In this document: positions 7,447-16,900 of the stretch, piece after piece
Layout of the letters: the number at the start of each line of letters is the position of its first letter
Numbering within the stretch: the first letter of the stretch is position 1
DNA from: VRUE01 sp963702175
GTDB lineage: Bacteria; Actinomycetota; Thermoleophilia; Solirubrobacterales; 70-9
Direction of reading: 5' to 3'
NCBI GenBank assembly: GCA_963702175.1
Contig: OY969721.1
Coordinates: 868,001-932,000, forward strand
Length of the DNA: 64,000 bases
The notes under the pieces: model-generated
Database searches by the model: none
What the model was told of the DNA's origin: nothing
The model's input: only the letters and a program-made list of their open reading frames with translations
Translations under genes and position numbers: made by a program

Positions 7447-8355
7447 ATGATCGTGATCGGAACGGACACCCACAAGCGGACTCACACCTGCGGCGCGGTA
7501 TTTGCAGGAACCGGCCAACTCGCCGGCGAATTGACGGCGCCCGCGCGCAAGGCCGATCCGATCGACGCCCTGGCGGTGGCGCGGGCGGCGCTGCGCGAGG
7601 GCCCCGACACCCTGCCCACCGCCCATCTCGACCAGGCGGCCCTGGATCTGAAGCTGCTGCTCGACCACCGCGAGGACCTCGTCAGGGCGCGCTCTGAGGA
7701 CCAGCAGCGCCTGCGCTGGCACCTGCACGACCTCTGGCCCGATTTCGAGCTGCCGGCGGGTTGCTTGGACCGCGTCCTCTGGCTCGATCGGGTCGCTCGC
7801 AAGCTCGCGGGCGCGGAGCAGGGCGCTCGCGTCCGCGTCTGCCGCGAGCTCCTCCGCGCAGTCCGGGACCGCACACGCCGCGCATCGGAGCTCGAGCGTG
7901 AGATCGGCGCCATGGTCAAAGCCCAAGCCCCGCAGCTGCTCGACCTTCCCGGCTGCGGAGCCCTCAGCGCAGCCAAGCTCCTCGCCGAGACTGCCGGCGC
8001 AGGACGCTTTGCCTCTGACGCCAAGCTTGCCCGGCAGGCCGGCGTGGCGCCGATCCCGGCTTCCTCGGGGAGCCGCGTCCGGCACCGCCTCGATCGCGGC
8101 GGCAATCGCCAGCTCAACTGCGCCCTTCACCGCATCGCGGTGACGCAGGGTCGCGTCCATCCCCCCGCCCGCGAATACCTTGCGAGGAAGCAGGCTGAGG
8201 GCAAGTCCAGGATTGAGGCCATACGCTGCCTCAAGCGCCACTTGGCGCGCCGAGTCTGGCGGCTTTTGATTGATGCTGAAATTGATTGCTCTGTGACCAC
8301 TACCGTCGACTCTCAGAGAGGCTCGCTGCCGCCGCAAATTGCGGTAGCGGCTTGA
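7447..8355 (+). CDS. IS110-family transposase, internally deleted
   Basis: 302 residues from ATG 7447. The N-terminal RuvC-like part opens IVIGTDTHKRTHT, and the C-terminal transposase_20 part has LLDLPGCGALSAAKLLAE and QAGVAPIPASSGSRVRHRLDRGGNR. IS110 enzymes use a DEDD quartet. Here D7 is followed after only 30 residues by the DPIDA pair, so the segment that normally carries the Glu (the VEGTGSYG region) is missing. Roughly 65 residues are gone without loss of frame. The protein is therefore probably inactive. It may still be part of a mobilisable element if an intact copy exists elsewhere. Confidence 0.85.
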   Translation: MIVIGTDTHKRTHTCGAVFAGTGQLAGELTAPARKADPIDALAVARAALREGPDTLPTAHLDQAALDLKLLLDHREDLVRARSEDQQRLRWHLHDLWPDFELPAGCLDRVLWLDRVARKLAGAEQGARVRVCRELLRAVRDRTRRASELEREIGAMVKAQAPQLLDLPGCGALSAAKLLAETAGAGRFASDAKLARQAGVAPIPASSGSRVRHRLDRGGNRQLNCALHRIAVTQGRVHPPAREYLARKQAEGKSRIEAIRCLKRHLARRVWRLLIDAEIDCSVTTTVDSQRGSLPPQIAVAA

Positions 8356-8369
8356 CATAGGAGCAACTC

Positions 8370-8573
8370 ATGAGCGAAGCCCCGCACGGGTTCAAAGAGG
8401 GCGACAAGGTCTGGGTCGAGGACGGTGACGGCCGTCATCACCCCGGCATCTTCGTCGGCGACAACGAGAGCGCTGGCTGGTTCGGCGGCGGTCCCAGCGC
8501 CTACGTAGTCCACCCCGAGGCCAAGTCCGCCGAGGTGGTCTCGATCATCCGCATCACCCCTCGCGACGAGTAG
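8370..8573 (+). CDS. Small hypothetical protein with SH3/KOW-like beta pattern
   Basis: 67 residues from ATG 8370 with AGGAGC upstream. The pattern GDKVWVEDGDGRHHPGIFVG resembles a small beta-barrel (KOW/SH3-like) that handles a ligand or nucleic acid, but I cannot name a family. The ribosome site lies at the presumed right end of the IS110 element, so the insertion may supply or disturb its expression. It is followed convergently by the vapC-type gene. Confidence 0.6.
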   Translation: MSEAPHGFKEGDKVWVEDGDGRHHPGIFVGDNESAGWFGGGPSAYVVHPEAKSAEVVSIIRITPRDE

Positions 8574-8591
8574 GGGCCTCGCGACCAAGGC

Positions 8592-8981
8592 TCAGCGAAT
8601 CAGTTGGATCTCGACGCCGAGATCCAACTCGGTCCAAGCTCGGTCGGCGGTGACGACCGGAGCGCCGAGCGCCATGGCGAGCGCAAAGCAAATGCGGTCG
8701 GCGAGGGACAGTCCGAAGCTGCGAGTCGCCTCACGCAGGCGGGCTGCGTCTTCCGCGTGCTCGACGTCGACAGGCAGCACCCTTGCACCCAGTCCTTCGA
8801 AGACGTTCCTCAGCGATCTGTCGTCGACATTCGCTCTTATCGCCTTCTCGACAACCTCAGCCCAGTTTGCGGCTGAGATGGCCACGCCATCGATCTGCTC
8901 GAGCGCCTTTTCGCCTCCCTCCTCGCCAAGAACGAAGGTTAGAGCGGCCGAGGCATCAATGACGACGCAGGAACCGCTCAA
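8592..8981 (-). CDS. vapC: PIN-domain ribonuclease toxin (VapC type)
   Basis: 129 residues. It begins SCVVIDASAALTFVLGEE (first acidic residue Asp), has a central Glu in ANWAEVVEKA, and ends with SLADRICFALA and VVTADRAW, which provide the remaining conserved Asp residues of the PIN fold. PIN toxins cut RNA (often tRNA or rRNA) with Mg2+. The start is a TTG at 8981 inside the 3' end of the antitoxin gene. The ribosome site GAGGAAG lies within vapB, so the two are translationally coupled. Confidence 0.88.
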   Translation of the reverse strand: MSGSCVVIDASAALTFVLGEEGGEKALEQIDGVAISAANWAEVVEKAIRANVDDRSLRNVFEGLGARVLPVDVEHAEDAARLREATRSFGLSLADRICFALAMALGAPVVTADRAWTELDLGVEIQLIR

Positions 8982-9228
8982 GGTCTTCCTCTTCGCTTTG
9001 AGCTTCGGCCCGTCTCTCAGCGATCAGCTCCGCCACGAGATCGCGACCTTTCGCCCCCTCGCGAAATCGGCGCCGGAGACGTTCGAACGCCGCCAGCCGG
9101 GTCTCCAGCACGAGCCGCTCGTCCTCGACCCGAGCGGTCAGCCGTGCGCCCTCCTCGAGGCCAAGCTCCTCCCTTATCTCCACCGGGATCACGATGCGGC
9201 CATGTCTACCGACTTTGACTTCTGTCAT
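8956..9228 (-). CDS. vapB: AbrB/SpoVT-type antitoxin (VapB)
   Basis: 90 residues from ATG 9228, chosen because the protein then opens TEVKVGRHGRIVIPVEIREE, a canonical swapped-hairpin AbrB DNA-binding domain. The C-terminal half is helical and acidic (EEEDLERFLRRH) and should wrap the toxin. It overlaps vapC by 26 bases. AbrB-type antitoxins bind their own promoter, so autoregulation is expected. Longer upstream readings in this frame are not supported. Confidence 0.88.
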   Translation of the reverse strand: MTEVKVGRHGRIVIPVEIREELGLEEGARLTARVEDERLVLETRLAAFERLRRRFREGAKGRDLVAELIAERRAEAQSEEEDLERFLRRH

Positions 9229-9307
9229 CAAGAGCAAAGTGTGCCATTTCAGAAGAAATTTGGCAATGAATCTATAAATTGTCGGAACTGCCCTGAGAAT
9301 CAGCCAT

Positions 9308-9589
9308 CTAGGCGTCGGCAGGAAACCTCGCGGTCGACATCTCGACGCGGTCTCCGCTGAAGGGCACTCCCTCGGCCACCAGTCGCCGCTTCTGCCTGCT
9401 CCCCTTGGCGAGCGAGCCGTCGGCGCGGACCACGCGCCACCAGGGCAGGTCGGGGTCGTCGCACTCGAACAAAACCGCACCGGCGAAGCGGGGCGAGCCG
9501 GGCGAGACGTCGCCGTAGGTGCGGACGAAGCCCGGCGGGATCGCCCGCACCCGCTCGAGCACTTCGAGCTCAGCCGGGGCCGAATGCAT
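9308..9589 (-). CDS. Alkyltransferase-like protein (ATL) of the MGMT family
   Basis: 93 residues covering only the C-terminal DNA-binding domain of O6-alkylguanine alkyltransferases: VRAIPPGFVRTYGDVS, then a helix, then LPWWRVVRADGSLAKG. In true MGMT the active site reads PCHR. Here it reads PWWR, so the acceptor Cys is replaced by Trp and the following His by Trp. That makes it an ATL protein, which binds alkylated guanine without repairing it and hands it to nucleotide excision repair. ATG 9589 overlaps the end of the oxidoreductase gene by 20 bases. Confidence 0.85.
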   Translation of the reverse strand: MHSAPAELEVLERVRAIPPGFVRTYGDVSPGSPRFAGAVLFECDDPDLPWWRVVRADGSLAKGSRQKRRLVAEGVPFSGDRVEMSTARFPADA

Positions 9590-10595
9590 CGATGATGCGG
9601 TTCTGGTACTCGCTCAGCTCCTCGGGCGAGATGAAGTAGGTGGGCGGGGTGAGGAATAGGCCGTCGGCGCGCTCCGCCGTTGCCTCGACCCTGGCGCGGA
9701 CCTTGTCAAGCGGGCCGGCAGCGCAGTAGGTCTCGACCATCTCGTCGCTGATCGCGGCGGGGACGGCGGCGAGGTCACCGCGCCGGAACGCCTCGCCGGC
9801 GGCGACCGCGTTGTCGGCGAAGCCGTGCAGCTCCCAGAGAGGCATGTAGGTCTTGACCGTGGCATAGAACGAGATCGTGCGGCGCGCCATCTCGATCGCT
9901 TTCGCTTCGTCGTCGTCGATCGCGCAGCAGACGGTCGGCAGGTAGTCGAAATCCTCGCGGTCGCGATCGGAGCGGCTCAATCCCTCCTCGAAGGAGGAGA
10001 CGACGACCTCGTCGATCCAGCGCAGGCTCTGGATCGGGTGGCCGATCAGCCCGTCGGCGACGTCGCCCGCCATCCGGCACATCCCTTTCTGGATACCCGC
10101 GGTGTAGATCGGCACCGACTCGCGGGGCGCCGGGTGCGGGCGGATCCAGCCCTTGATGTCGATGTCGTAGTAGGAGCCCTCGAAGCGGATCGGCTCGCCC
10201 TTGCCGGCCTGCTGCATGATCAGCCGCGTTGCCTCGATCGCCTCGCGAAGGTGCGGCGCCGGCCGGCCGTACTCGGCGTTGTGCCAGGTTTCGTTGAGCC
10301 GTTTGACGCCGGAGCCGAGGCCGAGCCGGAAGCGACCGCCCGACATCTCGTCGACGTCGAGGGCGCTGACCGCGAGGATGAAGGGGCTGCGGGTGAAGGC
10401 CCAGGCGATCCCGGTGGCGACGTCGATCTGCTCGGTCCTTCCCGCCAGGTAGGCGGCCTGGGTGATCGAGGAGCGGAACAGCTCTGGGGCCCAGACGCAC
10501 TCGACCCCGGCCGCCTCGGCGCGCTTCGCCTCCGCCTCGAGGTCGGCAACAGTGGTGCCGATCGCGGCCACCGAGATGCGGTCTAGAGCCCCCAA
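9570..10595 (-). CDS. LLM-class (luciferase-like) flavin/F420-dependent oxidoreductase
   Basis: About 341 residues of the bacterial luciferase-like TIM-barrel family: AEAAGVECVWAPELF, GSGVKRLNETWHN and PIYTAGIQKGMCRMAGDVAD. In actinobacteria these commonly use F420H2. The substrate is unknown. The start is uncertain: TTG 10595 is used because it follows the previous stop (10618), with GTG a few codons later as an alternative. It is the third gene after two acyl-CoA dehydrogenases on the same strand, so a role in the same lipid or steroid-type catabolism is plausible. Confidence 0.85.
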   Translation of the reverse strand: MGALDRISVAAIGTTVADLEAEAKRAEAAGVECVWAPELFRSSITQAAYLAGRTEQIDVATGIAWAFTRSPFILAVSALDVDEMSGGRFRLGLGSGVKRLNETWHNAEYGRPAPHLREAIEATRLIMQQAGKGEPIRFEGSYYDIDIKGWIRPHPAPRESVPIYTAGIQKGMCRMAGDVADGLIGHPIQSLRWIDEVVVSSFEEGLSRSDRDREDFDYLPTVCCAIDDDEAKAIEMARRTISFYATVKTYMPLWELHGFADNAVAAGEAFRRGDLAAVPAAISDEMVETYCAAGPLDKVRARVEATAERADGLFLTPPTYFISPEELSEYQNRIIDAFGPG

Positions 10596-10617
10596 GGTCG
10601 CCTCGGCTCCCAGGCGC

Positions 10618-11742
10618 TCAAGCTGGGACCGGCACAGTTGCCGCAGAGAGGACGGTGTCGGCGACCCGCTCGCGGTGCCACTTGGCATCGCCGAAGGTCG
10701 CCGCGTTGGCCTTGCCGCGCTTGAGGAAGAAGTGCAGGTCGTGCTCCCATGTGAACCCGATGCCGCCGTGGACCTGGATCGAGGCGTCGGGAACGCGCCA
10801 GCCGGCGTCGGAGGCATAGGCCTTAGCCATCGAGGCGGCCAGTGGCAGCGATTCCGGCTCGGCGTCGGCGGCCCAAGCGGCGCCGTAGACGGCTGAGCGC
10901 GAGTTCTCCGTCTCCAGCAGCATCTGCGCACAGCGGTGAGAGACCGCCTGGTAGGACCCGATCGGCCGGCCGAACTGCTTGCGGTCTTTGGCGTACTCGA
11001 CCGCCATCTCCATCGTCCGCTGCGCAATCCCGGTTGACTCGGCCGCAATCGCCACGCAGGCTCGCCAGAGGATCGGCAGGTACTCGGGCTGCTCGCCGCT
11101 CAGCGTCGCCTCCGCGGCGACCCGGACGCCGTCGAAGCGCACCGAGTAGAGACGGCGGGTGAGGTCGATCGAGGCTTCGGGAGTGACGGAAACGCCGTCG
11201 GCCTCTCGCTCGACGACGTGACGGCGCCCGTCGGCGGTGGCGACGAGGAGGAAGTCGGCGCTTGCCGCGTCCATCACCAACACCTTCTCGCCGTCGAGGA
11301 CGACGCCATTGCCATCGGGCCTGGCCTCCATCTCGAACTCGCCGATGGTTGCCGGTGTGCCGGCGTCGAAGAGAGCGATCGTGCCGCGAGCGCCGCCTGC
11401 GGCGAGCGGCCGCAGCCAGCGGTCCTTCTGCTCGTCGCTGCCGTTCGTTGCCAGCGCCAGGCCGGCGACCATGCTCGAGAGCAGCGGCGTCGGCGCCAGC
11501 GCGTAACCCAACTCCTCGAAGAGGACCGCCAGCTCGACGATGCCGAGCCCCTGTCCACCCCACTCCTCTGGCAGCGCCAAGCCTGGCCAGCCAAGCTCGG
11601 CCATCTCTTCCCAGTCGGACGGCTCGAAGCCGCGCTCGCTCTCAGCCAGCTCGCGGATCCGCGCCGACTTGTAGCGCGCGGCGAGGAAATCCCGTGCCGT
11701 GGCTTTGATCGCCTGCTGCTCGTCGGTGAGGTCGAAGTACAT
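10618..11742 (-). CDS. Acyl-CoA dehydrogenase, small subunit type
   Basis: 374 residues starting MYFDLTDEQQAIKATARDFL. It has the middle beta domain and the C-terminal helical domain, with VEYAKDRKQFGRPIGSYQAV and IQVHGGIGFTWEHDLHFFLKR. It starts 20 bases after the stop of another acyl-CoA dehydrogenase. In mycobacterial FadE pairs such adjacent genes encode the two halves of an alpha2-beta2 enzyme for bulky CoA esters, and that arrangement is the likely one here. The region around DAASADFLLVATADG is shorter than in homotetrameric enzymes. Confidence 0.88.
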   Translation of the reverse strand: MYFDLTDEQQAIKATARDFLAARYKSARIRELAESERGFEPSDWEEMAELGWPGLALPEEWGGQGLGIVELAVLFEELGYALAPTPLLSSMVAGLALATNGSDEQKDRWLRPLAAGGARGTIALFDAGTPATIGEFEMEARPDGNGVVLDGEKVLVMDAASADFLLVATADGRRHVVEREADGVSVTPEASIDLTRRLYSVRFDGVRVAAEATLSGEQPEYLPILWRACVAIAAESTGIAQRTMEMAVEYAKDRKQFGRPIGSYQAVSHRCAQMLLETENSRSAVYGAAWAADAEPESLPLAASMAKAYASDAGWRVPDASIQVHGGIGFTWEHDLHFFLKRGKANAATFGDAKWHRERVADTVLSAATVPVPA

Positions 11743-11761
11743 GGTCAGTAACAGGGTCGGC

Positions 11762-12940
11762 CTAGCGCATCTTCGGCAGGCCGAGCACCCGCTCGGCGAT
11801 GATGTTCTTGAGGATGTCGGTGGTGCCGCCCTCGATCGAGTTGGCGCGCGAGCGCAGGAAGCGGTACTGCCAGGCACCGTTCTCGACGGCCTGTCCGGCG
11901 CCGCGGTCGAGCGGCGCGTAGGGGCCCTCGATCTCGAGCGCCAACTCTCCGATCCGCTGGTTGATGTCGGCCCACTGCCACTTGCCCAGCGAGCCCTCCG
12001 GACCGGGAATACCCGACTGCATCGTTTTGGTCAGGCCGCGGTAGGCATTGAGGCGCATCGTCTCGGCCTCGATGTGGAGCTGGGCGATGCGCTGTCGGAA
12101 GACCGGGTCCTCAGCGGCGGTGCCGCCGTTGACGCGGGTCTCCGAGGCCAGCTCGCCGAGCCGTTTGAGGTTGTTGGCGACCTGGGCGATCGCGCCGAAG
12201 GCAAGGCCGGCGCGCTCATTCATCAGCGTCGTGATCGCCACCGTCCAGCCCTGACCGACCTCGCCGATCACGTTCTCGTCGGGGATCCGCGCCTCGTTGA
12301 TGAAGACCTCGTTGAACTCGCCCTCGCCGGTGATCTGCACCAGCGGCTTCGCTTCCACCCCCTCCTGCTCCATATCCATCAGGAAGTAGGTGAGGCCTTG
12401 ATGCTTGGGTGCGTCGGGATCGGTGCGAGCGACGAGCATGCACCACTTCGCATACTGGGCGAAGGTCGTCCAAACCTTCTGCCCGGTGACCACCCATTCG
12501 TCGCCGTCCTTGATCGCGCGTGTTTTCAGCGAGGCGAGGTCGGAGCCCGACTCGGGCTCGGAGAAGCCCTGACACCAGATCTCCTCGGCGGTGAGGATCG
12601 GCTCCAGGTAGCGCTGCTTCTGCTCGTCGGTGCCGTGGGCGATCACCACCGGTCCGCCCATCGCAAGCCCCAGCACGTTGGCCGGGCTAGGAGCCTCCAG
12701 GCGAGAGGCCTCACCGACGAAGATCGCCTGCTCGATCAGCGTGGCGCCGCGGCCACCGTACTCCTTCGGCCAGGAGATCCCGGCCCAACCTGCCTCGTGC
12801 ATCCTGCCCTGCCACTCGCGCCGGAAGACCATCACTTCCTCGAGGGCGCCCTCTGGCTCGGGGCCCGGATGGTTCTCTTCGATCCAGCTGCGAACCTCGT
12901 CGCGGAAGTCGCGCTCGGATGGAGAGAGGCTCAGGTCCAT
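11762..12940 (-). CDS. Acyl-CoA dehydrogenase, partner subunit
   Basis: 392 residues from ATG 12940 (MDLSLSPSERDFRDEVRSW). Motifs: WCQGFSEPESGSDLASLKT for FAD and substrate binding, VWTTFAQYAKW, and SIEGGTTDILKNIIAERVL at the C-terminus, where the usual catalytic Glu position of medium-chain enzymes reads Gly, as in many actinobacterial FadE proteins. It leads a minus-strand run (this gene, a second FadE, the LLM oxidoreductase, ATL). No operator like that at 4277 is seen upstream. A loose hairpin lies upstream at about 12983-13033. Confidence 0.9.
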   Translation of the reverse strand: MDLSLSPSERDFRDEVRSWIEENHPGPEPEGALEEVMVFRREWQGRMHEAGWAGISWPKEYGGRGATLIEQAIFVGEASRLEAPSPANVLGLAMGGPVVIAHGTDEQKQRYLEPILTAEEIWCQGFSEPESGSDLASLKTRAIKDGDEWVVTGQKVWTTFAQYAKWCMLVARTDPDAPKHQGLTYFLMDMEQEGVEAKPLVQITGEGEFNEVFINEARIPDENVIGEVGQGWTVAITTLMNERAGLAFGAIAQVANNLKRLGELASETRVNGGTAAEDPVFRQRIAQLHIEAETMRLNAYRGLTKTMQSGIPGPEGSLGKWQWADINQRIGELALEIEGPYAPLDRGAGQAVENGAWQYRFLRSRANSIEGGTTDILKNIIAERVLGLPKMR

Positions 12941-13038
12941 TGGCGTGGAGACTACCTGGCTGGATGGCCAGGGCGACCTGGCGGGAACTAGACCCAGACG
13001 GTGCGACACGCCTGGGCCTAGTAGGTCCCGTCAGTGAA

Positions 13039-13809
13039 CTATTCTTTTGCGGTTACCGCGAAGGTGCCCCACGCGGCTAGGATTCCTTCGGGAATAATCC
13101 TCTGAACTATGGCGCCAGTTTTCAGCGCTCCGACTGTCCCCGGCGATTCATTTGGCTTGACGATACTCCCAACTTCCCCTGTCGCAAAACCGGTGAAAAC
13201 ACACAGGTAGCCGGGGTCGGCCTCGGGGTTGTCAACTGAGGCCGCAGCCCCTTCATTGTCGTCGCATACGGCGTCGACCGGGCCCCCCGCGGGAATCAGT
13301 TTCACGTGTTCTTCGTCCAGCTCTTCAGATAGGGGTATCGGAAAGGAAATGTCTCCCAAGGCAAATCCGGGACTGGATCCGCTGGCCTCGTTCATGGTCC
13401 AAACGCCTGTCTCTGTTTCACCGGGCGGCAGCGTTGCAGTGAAGCCGGTTTCGCCGTTGCAGGCATAGGAAACGGATTCTTCGGCCGCTGTGAATTCCGA
13501 ACCGCCATCAGGGCAGTTTTCATCGCCTGGCAGCAGTTCTGAGCTCGTGACGCTGACGCCGTCTTTACCGGGTGCGCCAGGAGCGCCAGGAGCGCCGTCT
13601 TTGCCATTGGCTCCCGCCGGACCGGCGGGACCCGCTGACCCCGTCGGCCCGGTGCCTTGGAAACTCTTGGCGATCTTTTTGACTTCTTTCTTCTCCTTGG
13701 CGGTGAGGCCGCTCGCGGCAATGGCGGTACCGGCCAAAGCAGCGATCAAGGCAATTACGGCAACGACCATCCCGGCGGTGCCGAACTTCTCCTGGAATCT
13801 GTGGTACAT
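13039..13809 (-). CDS. Secreted protein with short collagen-like Gly-X-Y tract
   Basis: 256 residues. The N-terminus MYHRFQEKFGTAGMV leads into a Sec signal (VVAVIALIAALAGTAIAAS). A Lys-rich helix follows, then about 15 Gly-X-Y triplets (residues 53-84, from GTGPTGSAGP to GAPGKDGVS) and a globular C-terminal domain with four Cys. Bacterial collagen-like stalks usually present such a head domain outside the cell. The head is not one I recognise. It stands alone between the fadE genes and the duplicated surface-protein cluster. Confidence 0.8.
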   Translation of the reverse strand: MYHRFQEKFGTAGMVVAVIALIAALAGTAIAASGLTAKEKKEVKKIAKSFQGTGPTGSAGPAGPAGANGKDGAPGAPGAPGKDGVSVTSSELLPGDENCPDGGSEFTAAEESVSYACNGETGFTATLPPGETETGVWTMNEASGSSPGFALGDISFPIPLSEELDEEHVKLIPAGGPVDAVCDDNEGAAASVDNPEADPGYLCVFTGFATGEVGSIVKPNESPGTVGALKTGAIVQRIIPEGILAAWGTFAVTAKE

Positions 13810-13961
13810 CAGGTCCTCCCCTTAGTCATTGGCTCCAGTAACCCACCGGCGAGCACCTCCGCCCGATCGGCGTGTTGCCTCCCCGGCTTCCCTGCGACCT
13901 CTGGACTATAATGTACGGGTGAGGCGCTTTCAAGATACTCGATGGTTCCTCGGTCAGTCCC

Positions 13962-16900
13962 CTACCTCCCGCAAGCGCTCCGCAGAGCCGGCCTAAGCGT
14001 TAGCGCTCGCCCGTTATGCGCCTCGAAGCGGGCCGTAGCCTTGTTTGTCCTCGCGCAGAGGTCTGTCGAGTTGACCAGGAGCCCCTTCTTGCCGCCCTGC
14101 ATGGTCAAGACGAACTTAGTTACGGGGGCATCGGGCACGGTGGAGAAGGTGCTTCTGATGCCCCCTCCTTTGACCGAGTCGATGCGGCCGATGACGTGCA
14201 CCTCGACCGGCTGGTGAGCGGGGCCCCTGAGCCTTGCCACCAGGTCGGGCAGCGGGTTTGAGGAAGAGCGCAGGTAGACCGGCCCCCTCAGCGCTTCGTC
14301 GAAGAGCGGCGTCTTGGCTTTGGCGTGGCCGTAGATCGATCGCTTCGGGCAGCGGTCCGCCGCAAACTGCACCCTGGTGCAGACCGTTCTGATGTGGCCC
14401 TGGTCAAGGAACTCCGACCTCGGCAGGGCGACCGTGGCGCCGGCGATGTTGGCGTCTCGCGCTCTGGCTTTGAGGATCGCGCGCAGCTTCGGGTGAGCGC
14501 CGCGCTTGGTGCCGCCGAAGAGACGGAAGGAGAGCTTGGGCTTGAAAGCGAGGGAGGCGCAGCCTGCGGCCTGGAAGCGCTGGGAGAGATCGGTGAGGCT
14601 GTCATCGGCGCTGGAGAAGAGGTCTCCCCCGGTCCCCCTCACCAGGGCGGTGATCTGCTTCTCCGCGCAGGAGGTCGGGTTGAGGGTGAACTCAGGTCTG
14701 TCGATCCTCACCCGGATGTCCCTGATCCTGACCGGGATGCCCTGGTAGATCTGAGGGAAGGGATCTGTGTGGGCGGTGGCCTGGGCGCTCTCTGGATTTA
14801 CCTGCAGAGCGCTTCTCACCGCGATCACGCCAAGGTCATAGGGGCCGACGAGGAGCGGGGTGATCGCGACCATCGAGAGGGGCGCTCCTTTGTAGGGGCC
14901 GGCGAGGTAGGCCTTGCCACCGACGAAGGTGAGAGGCGCCCCCACGCCTGAGCCGACGTTGGTGGTGCCGACGTAGGAGGAGGCCGGACAGGAGGGATCC
15001 GCCTGCTCCAAGGCTCCCTCGCCTGCACCTGTCCTCGCCCCGGCCTGGGCGATGCCCGCCTCGGGACAGCTGCCGACGCCGGCGAGCTTGGCCAGCAGGC
15101 CTTGGGGCAGGGTGAGAGAGAGCTGGGAGAGCTCTTGGTCTGCGTCTGTGCGGGTGAGCTCGAGGCTGAAGGGAGAGAACGCTCCGGCGAGGTTGCTTTC
15201 CGTGCCGGCCTCGAAGCGGGGGGCGAAGGGCCTTTCCGCCAGGCCGCTCACGCAGCCCTCGCCCACCGTGTAGGAGTCTTTGAGCGCGGTCGCCGTGCCG
15301 GGATCGTGCCAGGGGAAGAGGTGGGCGAGGATCGTCTTGGTGCCGCAGGTGGCGGGGTTGACCAGCGCCGCTCTGGGGCCGTCCTTGAGCGAGAGCTCCA
15401 CCTCGGAGACCGGCACCTGGGGCAGGTCGTCGAAGGTGGTCGTGATCTGACCCGTGCTCGGATGCAAGTCGACGCGGCCCGCCAGCTTCACCCGTATGCC
15501 CCGCTCTTCGTCGTCGATCACGAGGTAGAGGGCGAGGAAGCTGTTGAAGGGGTTGTCGGACTGCTCGGCGAGGAAGATCGAGCCGTGCAGCGGTTCTGTC
15601 TCGGGCAGGAGCGGCGTGTGGATTGTCAGCTCGCCCTGCTTGGAGGCGTCGGGGCAGGCGATCGGGGCGTCGGTGCCGAGGCCGATCTGGGCCGGCGAGC
15701 AGCTCTGCAGTCCCTGCGCTGCCGAGGGGGAGACCGTCATCCCCTCGGGCAGGGTGACGATCGTCTTCTTGATCGGCGGCGTCGCGATCGCCTCCTCTTT
15801 GCCATTTTGGGCGTATAGGTCGTTGGCGTCCGAGACTTCGTCATTGCGCTGCGGCAGCTGCAGGTTCACCTCCAGGCCGGTGGCGCCGTTTGCGGCGAGG
15901 GAGCTCGGCTGCAGCGACATTTCGGGTTCGAAGTCGAACCTGGAGTCATCGCAGCCCGTGACGTTGAGCGGGGCGGGGTACTCTTCGGGCGGACTGAACT
16001 GGCCGGGGTGGTTGTAGGAATCGATGCGGATGCGGGCGCCGCCGTTGTCAAAGCCGCAGTCCATCGGGTTCGTCAGCAGGGGGCGGATCGGGCCGGTGAA
16101 GGGGGCGCCAAGGGCAGGGTCGGCGCCCAGGGGGCCCGAGAAGTAGCGGAACTTGTCGTGCTCGGGGTCGCCCGGCACCCCCCAGACGGTGACTTCTGAG
16201 CCCCTCACTTGCACCACGTTGGCGATATGGGGCGCGAGCGTCTTGATCGCGTAGTTCTGTGCCGGGTCGAGCAACGGGTAGACGTGGGCCTGGATCAGCC
16301 CGCTCGCGTTGAAGCCGAAGTCCGCCGGCACACCCTTGGGGGGTTTGAGGTTGTAGATCGGTGCGCGGTTGATGTAGCCGGGGTTGAGGTTGCCCATGCC
16401 AAAGTTGCGCGTGCCGTCGGTGATCGCGCCGCTCAGGTAGCCCACCTGTGTCTCCGGCGGACAGGCGGTCGAGCCGCTCACGGCGCCGAGTTCGGCAAAG
16501 ACAGCCGGGTCGCACTTGGGGATCGCCTCGGGGTTGCCGAGGAGCCCCCGCGGCAGCGTCACCTCGACCGTGCGCAGCTGGCCGTTGGAGGTGACGTAGC
16601 GGCTGTTATCGGGAGGCTCGTTGACGCCTGTTTTCGCGGTGACGTCGAAGGCGGTACGCAGCTCGAAGGGATGGGCGGAGGCCTGGCGGACCGGTTCGCC
16701 GAAGGGGAAGGCTTCGTCGAAGGCATCGAAGAGGAAGCTGCCCGCCACCAGGCCGAAGCTCGAGGGCGTTTTGCTGAACGGCACCTGATCTTCATCGCTT
16801 ACCGGCGCCGGCGCGCCGCCGCCTGAGACCGTGACGGTGTTGGTCGCCTCCGCCGGTGGGGTTTTGCTCACCGCGACGTCGATGAAAAGCGGCTGCAGAA

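Noticed and set aside
7192..8358. 388-codon minus-strand frame over the IS110 element
   Set aside because: No domain; antisense of the transposase and its non-coding leader.
12960..13033. Possible terminator between the collagen-like gene and the acyl-CoA dehydrogenase gene
   Set aside because: Complementary blocks are interrupted by mismatches and the stem is weak, so it is mentioned only in passing.
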